A stretch of DNA of 64,000 nucleotides, taken from the NCBI RefSeq assembly GCF_041296385.1, contig NC_091020.1, positions 30,398,001 to 30,462,000 of the forward strand, given 5' to 3'. This document shows, one piece after another, positions 20,414 through 31,080 of this stretch. The position numbers were made by a program, and so were the translations under genes. Numbering within the stretch: position 1 is the first letter of the stretch; the number at the start of each line of letters is the position of its first letter. Under the pieces are notes generated by a model. The model was not told the DNA's origin and ran no database searches. It was given only the letters and a program-made list of their open reading frames with translations. This DNA is from Aphelocoma coerulescens (taxonomy: Eukaryota > Chordata > Aves > Passeriformes > Corvidae).

Positions 20414-23260
20414 AGACGGAAAAAAAGAAGCCCAGAGGATGTTATGCTTTTGTGCCAGAGAAAGGGAGTGACATCCTCAGGGCAGTGCTCCAACTCCAAG
20501 ACCATCCACCAAGAAAAGAAAAAAATATTCAGGAAATAGAGGCATTAAACAGCAGGGAAGCTGAGTAACTGCCAAGCCCCCATAGTTGAGTTCTCAGGTG
20601 TAGAAATGATGCCACCCAGTCCATGCCCTTTAATATGGCACAGACAACATCCACGTGATGTCTGGCTGTGAAGGACAAACGTTGGGAAAGATTTCAGAAT
20701 GTTTTTGAAACTCTTACTCAGATCCCCACATGCCAGATAAGAGGAGGCAGGCAAAGGTCCAGCTGTACCAACCTTTCCCAGTTCAGGAGAAGGCACAGCT
20801 CTGAGGACTGGCTCCAATCTTTTCCACAGGGATGAGGCTCTACTGATGTTATTAAAATCGCTCTTGATTCACACTCCTGCCATATTAGGGTCAATTCCAA
20901 TGACTTCTCAGTTAGCAACCTAGTGCCTGGTTAGCATGAAGCTGTTTCATGCAATTTTGTGTCTTAGTTTTATCTTTTTTGTCTGCTCTACCTTCATTTC
21001 CTCTTAATGAAGAGCAGAATTGGACCTTTTGGTGTCTGTGTCTTTTTTTCATGGGAACTAATTCACCATTGTGTTGGCAGTGTTCCCACTGCTGTCAATG
21101 GGAATTATGTACTTCGAAAGAGAATGAGGCCATAACTGTTTAAGAATTAGGCTATTAAGACAGTACAAGTTTTTTTTTTTCATTTTTAGATAGTGCATTA
21201 CATATGAAAAATCAAAACTGTTATGTGGAGAAAAGGGATAATAGACTGTACATCACAGGGTTGTTTGGAGTGGTACTCTGATTCAGAAGGAAAAGGACAA
21301 ATGACTGTACAGATGTGAAAAGAATAGCAGAAGAGCTGTACATTCAAGGCAATAAAGCAGCCAGCAAGTTTCCTGACAGAATAGACATGGCAAAGGGGAA
21401 ATGGAAAGCTGAGCTACTGAGAGGTGCTAAATGTCAGCTGGGAAAGAATAAAAAGATGTTGTAGAACCTCAGTCTAGAGTAACCACTCAGCCCCTCTCCT
21501 GCCAAAAATGAGCCAGTGCCTAGACTTGAGTTACACAGCACCGGTCAGTGGACATTTACGTGGAATCAATTTTCTCTCTGTTATCTTACCAGTCTGTGCT
21601 TCTGTCTCTCAAGACATGAGACGTGTTGGAGAGATGCTGGGTGGCACATTTGTTGTCACATTGGTTCCTGTAAAGTCTTTCCAGCTGGGGAAAAGGACAT
21701 CATCCCCTTGCCCACGTCTGTTGATAGTGCCCCATTGGCAGGTGACTGTGGAGTTGTGCTGCAAACCTGGGTGTCACGGGCAGCCCTGTGCTGTGTCGTG
21801 GGAAGGATGCCTCATGTGAATAGCTGTTTCCTTAGCAGATGGAGTGGCAATTGTTGCACTGTGTGGGAAGGCCCAGGCAACGGTCCTTTCAGACAAATGA
21901 GCACCACATCTGGATTTCTTTTCATTTCATTATGTTCCTACTCTTTGAGTACCTCCCTCCCATCCCCTTCTTTTTAAATGGGATCAATCCAGTTGCCTGA
22001 GATCTGACAGGAATAAAAGGGACGTGTGCTTGCCTTGCAGCCCTTTACACACCCACAGCTTGTGCAGCAGGATGTTTCCATGTAGCTCTGGCCCTGCCAG
22101 GAGAAGGGCAGATGCAGCACCCTGCCCATCCTGATTCGTGGGAGCTGCAGGGAAAAGCCAGAGCAGTGCTGCTGTGTCTAACCACCAGCCATGGCTCTGC
22201 ATAAGCTGCAGTCACTGAAGTAGTTGAAATATAGATGAGCCCAAAGGCTGTCTCTTCCTCCAGCAGGAATCTCAGGAGAATCTGGAAACACGGCATGCAA
22301 TGCACCTCCCTGACTGCCTTCCACCCTGCTGCCTCCCAGGCACATCCCGGCTGCTCTGCACGGCTGGGTGCTGACACTTCTGCTTTGGTGGGGGCTCTTC
22401 AGCTGGGTTTGAAACTCTGCTTGCAGCAGGGCATGTGGGCCAGGCATAGAAGGCAGCACAGACCCTGCCAAAGGAGTCTTTTAAGCAGATGGAATGTCCA
22501 AACAAAACCATCCAACCCAAATGCATCTCACAGAGAAGGCCGTAGAGATGATCATCCCTTACAATGCAGTGGGCAATAAAGCTCAGCTTCCTCAGTTTAA
22601 TTCACTGGGATGATTTTGCTGCTGCACCTTCATCTGGAGCTCAGTCACCCAGAATAGCAGAACTCATTCTCTGAAATGTTAAGAAAAGGCTGAATAAAAT
22701 TGCTGTTTGGTCATTTTGATCTCTAGAGCATGTGGAAAACTCAAAAACCCCATTTTTTTGCCCAAGCAGATTTGCAATCAATATTTTTTTCCAGTTTTAT
22801 TTTTTCAACAGAAGTAGCTTTCAGCGTTTTCTGTTATCAAATCCTTGTCCAAGCATTTGCTAGGCAACTGAAGTGAGATAAAGGAAATGTTAATAGTCCT
22901 TATTTTTGCAGAGGTGAGATGAAGCCTGAGCAGGTGAAGCAACTTCCCTAAAGTGGGATATTGAACTTATAGCACTGGAGTGGAGCATTGCAGAGCTTTG
23001 TGGCTCAATTCCATGTTTGCAGTACTTCTGTCCTGAAACCCCAAGTGAAATAAGTCAAACAATATAGACTCATAACAGTTGAAATAAGTCATCTGAATAA
23101 TTAAAAATTATTTCCATGATGTTGGGATTTCCCTATGCAACCTCTTGGAAAATAATATTCCAATGTAACATCCAATAAGAATCCTCTGCCTCTATATACA
23201 AAATTTAAGGTCTACTATTGAAATGAAATGGAAATAAAACAGTCAATGAGTTCCAATACA

Positions 23261-23374
23261 GAAAAGCACTTAAGTATGTGTTTATCTTTAAACAGATCTG
23301 GAGCCCCATTGACTTTGACAGGGCTACTCATATGCTTAAAGATAAGCCTGCTTTTGTTGGATTATGGCCCTGAG
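23261..23374. mobile_element. Possible ancient amniote repeat with internal inverted words
   Basis: The motifs AGCACTTAAGTATGTGTTTA, CCATTGACTTTGACAGGGCT and CTCATATGCTTAAAGATAAGC resemble a very old dispersed repeat I recall from turtles, crocodilians and birds (CAATGGGACTACTCACATGC type). TTTATCTTTAA and TTAAAGATAA are inverted copies of each other. Family name and strand are uncertain. Confidence 0.4.
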
Positions 23375-26300
23375 GATCTAAGTGCTAGGGGAATCATTTT
23401 CATGCTCTCCAGAAAGGGCTTTAAATCACTTTTGCTTAAGGAGAGCTAACTGGTTGGATGTAAACACACCTAACAAACCAATAGATCAAGATTAACTTTT
23501 ATGCTGAGCCACTTGACATCTCTAGAAATTACTTACTGTTGAAGTTTGGTCCTTATAGAAAATAACGATCCAATTATTTTTAAGTGAAATAGAGCTGTAG
23601 GAAAACCTTGATACCTCCACTTGGGAATTTTGTTTAAGAAAGAAAAGAAGGAGAAAGAGAAGTGAGACATAGCCTTATTAAAGGGAATGCAGTGTGCATG
23701 TCTGAAGGACAGGAGAGTTAGAGGAATTGTTACATTTCAGCTCTTGAAAGGACAAGCAATGAGATACATAATAGGACTTTGCTGTTGGTTTTGCTGTTTT
23801 GCTGGTGATGCTCTGAGAACAACAAAACAGATGGGCAGCAGGGCAACGTGGACCTAAGAAACAGGTTGTATCTAGTACAGTATCTTCCATTTGTAGATGT
23901 TAAGGAGCTTAATACTAAGTCCTTGAAATCAGTGGAAATGCTCCCATTGACTCCAAGAAGCTTTGCTTCAAGCTCTGCACTGCTCATCTCACCACCCTAC
24001 ACAGAAACTCTGCTCTACTCAAATATGTGGATCTGGACAGGTCAGCCCTACACATCCCATTGGAAGGTGCAGCGGCACCAGGGTTGGGATCTTACCCCTG
24101 ATCTTGACACACACAATCCTCCACTTGAGAAAAAAATGTGCAAACAGCACTTGTGTCCCAGGGTCTTTTCATTTTTTCACTTCCTCCCCGTCCACCGCAG
24201 GTTGTGGGGCTCTGACACTTTGGTGTGGTCTCCACAAGAGGGACAGTGGAGACCTGCTGGGTCATTAGTTCTCAGGACTACAGTGAAGGTCAACCCAATG
24301 CCTTCTCTCAATTGGCCTTGAAAACATAATAATAAACAGCAGTAGTCAGTGGGGGTTTTGTGGATGAGGTTTTTTAAAGTAAAAACCAGAATTGCTAATA
24401 CTCCATGAAAACATTGCTTTTTAAGTGTTGCCACCTCTGCTCTGTGCCTTTTTGGAAGCCTGGATGGGAGAAGCAATGGGAAATGTAAGATAAGAAAGCC
24501 CTACCATCTAGGCCAAGCACAGCAATACAACATCACTCCAGCAGTAATGACAATGGAGAAGGAACAGAATGCTGTCAGGGAATAATGGTGTCCTGCTGGC
24601 AGCTAAATATGAAAGCCAAAGCAGAGACATTTATAAAACAAACAAGCATCAGGGAAGATGAGACTTTTATTACAGAGCAGGAAATAGTGATCTTTAACAA
24701 TGGTCCATTTCAGTTTCTCTCATTGTTACAGAAATAAAGTGGTGTAAATGAATGCTTTGTCTCATGTATGATTTATTGTTCCTCAGGCAATTACTGGACT
24801 GCATTCAGTCTAGTCTAGGGGAGGGAATTGCTCATCATCTGACCAGAGGGCAGCTTGTGGGGGCAGGCAGGCAAGGAGGAGACATGGTTTGTGTCTAAGC
24901 CTCTGACCACCACCAAAAGCAGCAGGACAGGCTGACTCACATCGACTGACGCCACAAGCAGTTTCACATGATGACAGAAAGTTTTACTGCAGCACCATGA
25001 CGTCGTATTGGCAGCAGAGCCTGGTTAAGCAGTTTCTGCACCTCACCCCTGCACACCATCCTGCTGTAGCTGCTTCTCCCAGTGGTGCCAGCTAAGTAAC
25101 AACACGAGGAAGCAGATGGAATAAAACAACACCCGGAAAACGGCTGTGTCCCCCCCAGTTGGAGTCCTCTGTGTCTCTGCTGCACAGATGGGGGGTGTGC
25201 TGGAGGGACAAGCACAGGGGGTTCCGGTGAAGATGGAGAAGGGGGCAGGAGATCCTGGTGTAAGGAGTAATTCTGCCAGGGAGAAGGCAAGGGAGACCCT
25301 ACCTTTAGTAAGAGGGTAAATTTACACTGAGACTCTGACATAAAATATACTACCCTGACACAGAAAGCGCCCACATGCTGCCATACCATACATTTATTCT
25401 CTGTGGGGTACCAGTTCTATGTAAATGTTTCATAGAGGAAACAGCAGAGAAAGCAGCTTGGGGCAAAAGCAAACAAATTTCCAACTTCTCCTATCATTTC
25501 AGAGGAAGAATAAATCCGCGAGAAAGATTATGCTGTTTGCCATCAAGGTGGCAAATAGGGGAAAAGAAAAAGAGCTAGAATTTGGATGGGAATGAGTAGT
25601 CAAGGTGCTGCCTGGAATGAAGCCCGAGCTAAACCCACACTCTTTTATTAACCTTCTGTAGGGATAAAAACCCCAACAAATCCCAAAACTCCAACATTAA
25701 AAACACGGTAGGGTCATAGTGACAGGAGTACAGATGAAGAAGAGAGCACACATATTTAGGTTGTCAGAGGGATGCATGACTTATAGCAACGGGATAAAAT
25801 GAAATATAAAGAAAGAAAATACAGCTGACCATCAGAAAACATTTCTTGGCAACCTCTTTTTAGTGTATCTTCACGCTTTTCTGAGCTATCTGTTGGTATA
25901 ACAACCTCTGGAGACTGCAGAATAATTCCTATGGGCTATTTTTAAATTTAAGGCTGGACTGGAAACTGTAAGAAAATGCTACTGAGTGAGGATAGATTAA
26001 ATAGCCTAATAGACCATTTTTCCTCTCTAATTTCCATTAAGGTGATTAACTGGAATGTTGCTTGCAGCATATTAGTGAAAAAACACTGGAAACACGGTCA
26101 TATAGTGGATCCAGTATCCTGAACTAAAGTTTGTAGTAATAACAGTGATATAAAAATTCCATCTCAGGTATTTTATTACTCTAATTAGTGCCTGAGAGAA
26201 TCACAATCTTCAGCGTATGCATCTTGCAACACTCCCCAGGAGAAGAGATTTGTATCAACTCTTTAAAAGAAAAGGAGCAAATATACACGGGGATTTGGTT

Positions 26301-26439
26301 GTCTAGTGTGCTAGGGCAATCAGGAAAATTAATCTGAATTAACTGAAGCATGAATTTAATTTGGATCCTTCTGCCAAGTTGCATTTTGCACATAATCCTC
26401 ATTTAGAAGGGAAGTGTCTTCCTTTGAGTGCAGAGTATC

Positions 26440-26800
26440 AGGCTCTCGCCGCGTACCTGTTGACATCGATCCCCATTAGCAGTTTACAGTGGATTAGTTG
26501 CACTGTCCAGTGACTATTAAACACAGAGTTTGTTTGCATTTTTCTGTTGCTTATGGCTTGACGGGCAAGCTGCCAAGCATTTTAGAATTAACTACACAAA
26601 CCCGTCACCACCTCGACGGTGGGGAGAACGGAATTGAGAGGGCTCCGTTGGGTTCCCCAGTCCTGGGGAACCATAACTCTCACAGTATGACTCGGATGGC
26701 GGGGGGCCAGCTAGCTCACAAACCTGTATCAGATTTGCTGTTAAAGAGATTAGGGCTGTAAATTAAAATTACTAACAGCCTTGGGATGATGGGCAGAGTT
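26440..26800. promoter_or_regulatory. Candidate regulatory block with CpGs and a perfect inverted repeat
   Basis: Complex, non-repetitive sequence with roughly a dozen CpGs in otherwise CpG-poor AT-rich DNA, which suggests past protection from methylation. It includes ATCGATCCCCATTAGC, a CCACC/GGTGG inverted pair near 26610-26625, and a perfect inverted repeat GGTTCCCCAG-TC-CTGGGGAACC (26651-26672). No ORF with known domains is present. It sits about 0.7 kb left of the CpG island at 27.46 kb. Confidence 0.35.
26651..26672. repeat. Perfect 10-bp inverted repeat with 2-nt spacer
   Basis: The left arm GGTTCCCCAG and right arm CTGGGGAACC are exact reverse complements separated by TC. It may be a dimeric protein-binding site or a hairpin. 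Confidence 0.9.
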
Positions 26801-27106
26801 AGAGCTTTCAAATAACTTCTCTTGTTAGGGTAATACTCTCAAGTACCTGCCACATAAGCCCCGCCAGTTTACCTGCTCCCTAATTGCGGTGCTCCCTGCT
26901 CTGTGCGGCAGGAACAGCGCTTCCTTTCCCTGAATCCCGCTGCATCGGGCGCCAGCCGAAGGTAAGGGGGATGCTTTAAGGAAGTTATTCATTGGGAAAA
27001 TGGCGTTTGATGATTGGCGTTTATAGCCTTGTTTTAAACTGCGTTTAAACCTTGTTTTAAACTTTGCTTTAAATAGCTCAGAAAAGCGTGAAGATACTGG
27101 CACTAT

Positions 27107-27439
27107 GGAAGAAAGAAAGAGGAAATGGAAAAGAAAACGGAAATGAAAAGGAAAAACGAGGAAGAGGAAGAAAGAGAAAGAGAAAAAGGAAAAGAAAATG
27201 GAAAAGAAAAAGAAAGAGAAAGACAAAAAAAGGAGAAAAAGAAAAAGGAAAATAAAAAGGGAAAGAAAAAGAAAGAGAAAGATAAAAAGTAAAAGGGAAA
27301 GAAAAAAAATGAAAAAGAAAGAGGGAAAGAAAGAGGAAAAGAAAAAAAAGAAAAAGAAAACGAAAAATGAAAAGGAAAGGAAAGGAAAGGAAAGGGAAAA
27401 AGGAAAATTTGCTGTGTGAGAAAAAAAGAGAAGGGGGCT
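27107..27439. repeat. Polypurine (A/G) tract, GAAA-rich
   Basis: About 330 bp of GAAA, GGAAA and GAAAAA units with rare pyrimidine interruptions on the plus strand. It ends directly at the left edge of the CpG island. Long open frames on both strands here are low-complexity artefacts. Confidence 0.92.
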
Positions 27440-27459
27440 AGACAAACAAAAACCTGTTC

Positions 27460-28580
27460 TGCAGCGTCGGCGATGCCGCCGCCCGGCCTGACGCCGCTGC
27501 AGCCCGGCTGCTCTCGGGGCAGGGAAAACCCCCAGTCCCGGAGCGGGGTGGGAGCGGGGCAGCGGCGGGGGCTGCCCCCGTCCCACTCGGTCCCCGCAGC
27601 AGCTCCGCCGGCCCGGCAGGTTCGCCCCCGCCCCGCTCCCGGCTCCGAGGGGCGGCCGGGCCGGGACGGCATCCCCGGCGAAGGGAGAGCGGCGGGGCCC
27701 GGGCCGCTCCGGACGCCCTCGGCAGGACGCTTCACCTGGCCCGCACGGATGGCCGTGCCTCGGCCAGCTCCCGGCTCCGCGGAGGGGACTGCGGGAGGCG
27801 AGAGAGAGCCGAGCCCGGCCCCAGCGACAGCGGCTCCGCACGCCCATCCCCGGCCCGGCGGGTTGGGGATGCGCGACCGCCCGCACCGATGCCCGCTCCA
27901 GAGCCGCCCTGCCCTCGCTCCCACGCGGCCCCGGGGAAGGCCTGTTCCGGGAGCCAGCCGGGCCCGGCCGCGGGGTCCGTCCCCACGGGGCTGCCCCGCG
28001 GGCCCGGCACCGCCCACGCGCGCCGCGCCCGCCCCACGCGCGCTCCTCCCATCCCGCGCTCCCCACGCGCGTCCCGCCCCCGCGCGCGCCCCATCCGCGC
28101 TTCCCGGCGCATCCCCGCGCACGTCCCGCCGCTCCCGGGGCCGCCCGCCGCCGACCCACGCGTGTCCCGCCCGCCCCCTCCGCGCTCTCGCCCCTCGGGA
28201 AGGGACGGGCGGATCCTGCCCCAGCGCGGGCGGAGGCCGCCGCAGCCGCCGGTATTTTCCAGCCCCGCTCCCTGGGGGTAGCTGGGGGGTACCAGGGCGA
28301 GCCCCCCCCTCCGCCAGCCTCCCCCGGGCCAGCCGCTCCCGGGCGGGCGGAAGCCGCAGAGGTTTCTATTCAGGACAGAGACACAATGGGGAAACAAAAC
28401 CCTTTTTTCCCTTTTTTTTTTTTTCGTGCGTGCCACCTCCCAAGATGGAGCGGGATTAGGGCTGCGAGTTCCCTGCACACGCGGGGATGGGTTCCCTGCC
28501 TCTTCCCGGCCGGGCTCACCCGCAGCCCCGGTTCCCTCGCTGGCCCGTAGCGGCCGGGAGCAACAGAGCACAGTGAGGAA
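27460..28580. other. CpG island without an obvious gene
   Basis: About 1.1 kb of very GC- and CpG-dense sequence located 16-17 kb upstream of VAX1. Overlapping 130-440 codon frames on both strands are Pro/Arg/Gly/Ala-rich, lack any domain and lack consistent boundaries, as expected from GC-rich DNA. It could be an orphan island, a distal Polycomb-type regulatory island, or the promoter of an unannotated non-coding transcript. In human the VAX1-KCNK18 interval hosts a non-coding host gene (MIR3663HG, from memory), but no sequence identity could be tested. Confidence 0.75.
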
Positions 28581-28730
28581 CGTATCTCACAGCACCCTGG
28601 GAAAATCGTGGGCTTGCGTTTTGTTCAGCTGAGGTGAAACTAGGAAAGAAGAGATATATGCCAGGTTGAATTCGTAATTTTTCCTTTATCTCGTTGTAGT
28701 GTAAGAATATTAAGCACGTTTTTCATGTCA

Positions 28731-29164
28731 GGAGAAGAAGGAAAGGAAAAGAGAGAAAGAGAAAGAGAGAGAGAGAGAAAGGAAGAGAGAGAGAGAAAGG
28801 AAGAGAGAGAGAGAAAGGAAGAGAGAGAGAGAAAGAAAGGAAGAGAGAGAGAGAAAGAAAGAGAGAGAGAGAGAGAAAGAAAGAGAGAGAGAAAGAAAGA
28901 GAGAAAAAGAGAGAAAGAGAGAGAAAGAAAGAGAGAGAAAGAAAGAGAGAAAGAAAGAGAAAGAAAGAGAGAGAGAGAAAGAAAGAGAGAAAGAAAGAGA
29001 AAGAAAGAGAGAGAGAGAAAGAAAGAGAGAGAAAGAAAGAGAGAAAGAAAGAGAAAGAAAGAGAGAGAGAGAAAGAAAGAGAGAGAAAGAAAAAGAAAGA
29101 GAAAGAAAGTGAAAGAGAGAAAGAGAGAAAGTGAAAGAAAGAGAGAAAGAAAGAAAGAAAAGAG
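28731..29164. repeat. Polypurine (GA/GAAA)n tract
   Basis: About 430 bp almost entirely A and G on the plus strand, with alternating blocks of GAGAGA and GAAAGAAA and only two T interruptions near 29110-29130. It lies just right of the CpG island. Ser/Leu/Phe-rich minus-strand frames and Glu/Arg/Lys-rich plus-strand frames are artefacts. Confidence 0.95.
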
Positions 29165-29567
29165 ATAAAAATAAAATAGTGCGGGAATGGAGGCAAATAT
29201 AGAAAACGAGGAATGATGCTTTAACGTGCTCTTTGACAACTGAAATGAATTAATTTATCTTAATCAAATACAGTTTTAAGGAGATTTGAGAACCTCCACG
29301 GCACATTTTATTCATTCGGTAATGTGCCTCGCATGTGGAAGCACAACTAAAGTCAGTTTAGGTAGTGGTGGTCTGTTATTTGGAAGTATTGCCTCTCATC
29401 TAAAAACCCACTTTGATATTAAACTGCTTAGAATCACTGAATAATTAAACGGATTTTTATTTATTTTAACAAACTTTTGACAGTTTCCCGGTTGCTCTAA
29501 AATCTTTCCTTGTAATGGTTGGTCGAATTTTACCTTAAATGAGGGACGATTTTGAAAAATTTGTGTT

Positions 29568-29607
<40 letters not shown>

Positions 29608-29839
29608 ATAGCCGGTGTCAGGTCTGGTTTCTGAAGAGAAAAAAATACTGTATTTTTTTTTCTAACACATTTTGTCAGTAAATTTGTTTTCTTCTCTGTC
29701 GTCGACAGTCTTTGGGTACCACAGCAGCACAGGGAGAGTGGCGGGGGATAACAGAACGGAATAACCGAATATCTTTCCTGTAAAGGAAGGAAAACTTAAC
29801 TAGAACAAACCGAATCGCGCTATCAGATCCTGCCGGTAA
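29165..29839. other. AT-rich spacer between two CpG islands
   Basis: No gene is seen. It contains T34 at 29572-29605. The unique-looking AT-rich sequence 29220-29560 has several homeodomain-like TAATTA/TTAATC words, but nothing that stands out. Confidence 0.5.
29572..29605. repeat. Poly(T) tract (34 T)
   Basis: Uninterrupted homopolymer between the two CpG islands. Confidence 0.9.
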
Positions 29840-31080
29840 TTTATTTGTGCCAGTTCGAGAGTTCGATGGTGCCGGCCTCGGGGCTGAGCAAGAGCCCAGA
29901 CACACAGCCCGAACGCTTTCCCGGCACCTGGGCGGGCCGGTTCCAGCACCGGCTGATGCCTGGAAACGGCCTTTTGTTTCCAGGATTTTAGACCGGAGCT
30001 TCGTCCACCTTTTTTTGTTATTTTGCAGGTGGTTTGGAAAGGTAGAATAAAGAGAGATTCCGTTCCCGAGAGGCGCTGAACCGCAGCCTCTCCCCACACG
30101 CAATATCATGACTCCTTCCACGGCCAGGGCAGTGGTTACAAGGAGAGAACCCGCGAGCCGACAGCCACAGCAGCTTCCCACGCAGGACCTGCCCCGGCTC
30201 CATCGCTCCCCCTTCCCCTCGCCGCCGGCGGTGAAATCGCTGCTGCCCCGCCGGCGGCTGGCGGCGGGGTGAGCGCGGTTCAGCGGGGTGTTTGGCTTCG
30301 ATTTATTTTCTTTATTTTCCCCCTAGGCTCGGGCGGACATCCATCCCTCGCCTCTCCTGGCCCGGCCGGGCACACATCGGGGCCGGGCCGCGGGTGCCCC
30401 GGCGCGGGGCGGGAGCATCCCTTGGAGCCGGTGCCGGTGTCTCCAGAGCCGCCCGCGGCTCCGCGCCTCTCCTCGGACACTCCCCGGTACAAACAGCAGC
30501 GAAGCCACGAGGCAGCAAACCCATCCTTGTGGCCTTTCCCAGCCCGCGGAGCTGGAAAACTCACTCTGGGGGACCCAAAGCGGAGAGCCCCGGCCCTTGC
30601 GAGGGGCAGGTGCGGCTCGGAGCCGCAGCACGGCCGGCACAGCGGGCAGGCGTCCGGGCGCGGAGCCCCCGAAGGATGAAGAGCCTCTGCCCCCCGCCGC
30701 GACCGGCCGGGGCTCAGGCGGCCCCAGTTCGGCGTGAGCTCAGACCGGGCAGCGGCCCCGTCCCGGGCGCCCAGGCTCCGCGGGGATGCCGGACGAGAGA
30801 TGCGGAGTCGGCGCCTTCGTCCTCTCCGGTTCCCACGTCGCCGTTCCCCCGCCAGGCAGGGGTGACACTCTGGTTGCTACTCCTTGTTCTCCTTCTCCGT
30901 CTCCCTCGACGTCCCCCCGAGCCCGGCTCGCCCGAGGCGTTCGGCGCTCCCCGGCGGCGGACGCTGCGGTCTGGGGACGGCACAGCACCGTCACCCCACA
31001 GCCGGAGCAGCGGGGAGCACAGGGGACGAGAGGCAGCACGACATCCCCGGGATTACAGCCTTTCCCTGTGGCTTTCAGGG
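29840..31080. other. Second CpG island without an obvious gene
   Basis: GC- and CpG-rich from about 29.84 kb, densest at 30.2-31.05 kb. Frames up to 274 codons exist on the plus strand but are Pro/Arg/Gly-rich with no domain, and equally long frames lie on the other strand. No first-exon-like start with a clear donor could be preferred. Together with the island at 27.5 kb it forms a paired-island region 16-20 kb upstream of VAX1. Confidence 0.65.

Larger units (their letters stand above)
19836..26439. other. Intergenic, no gene seen
   Basis: No exon is recognised. It contains the TATTA microsatellite (20319-20413) and a possible ancient amniote repeat (23261-23374). The scattered 80-160 codon open frames show no family resemblance and no flanking splice signals in a consistent frame. 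Confidence 0.55.

Noticed and set aside
26825..28571. 444-, 347-, 339- and 279-codon frames over the first orphan CpG island and its purine tract
   Set aside because: Long frames exist simultaneously on both strands, are Arg/Pro/Gly/Ala-rich or low complexity, and show no domain or credible exon boundaries.
28640..29239. 199-codon Ser/Leu/Phe-rich and 147-codon Glu/Arg/Lys-rich frames
   Set aside because: Translations of the GA/GAAA repeat.
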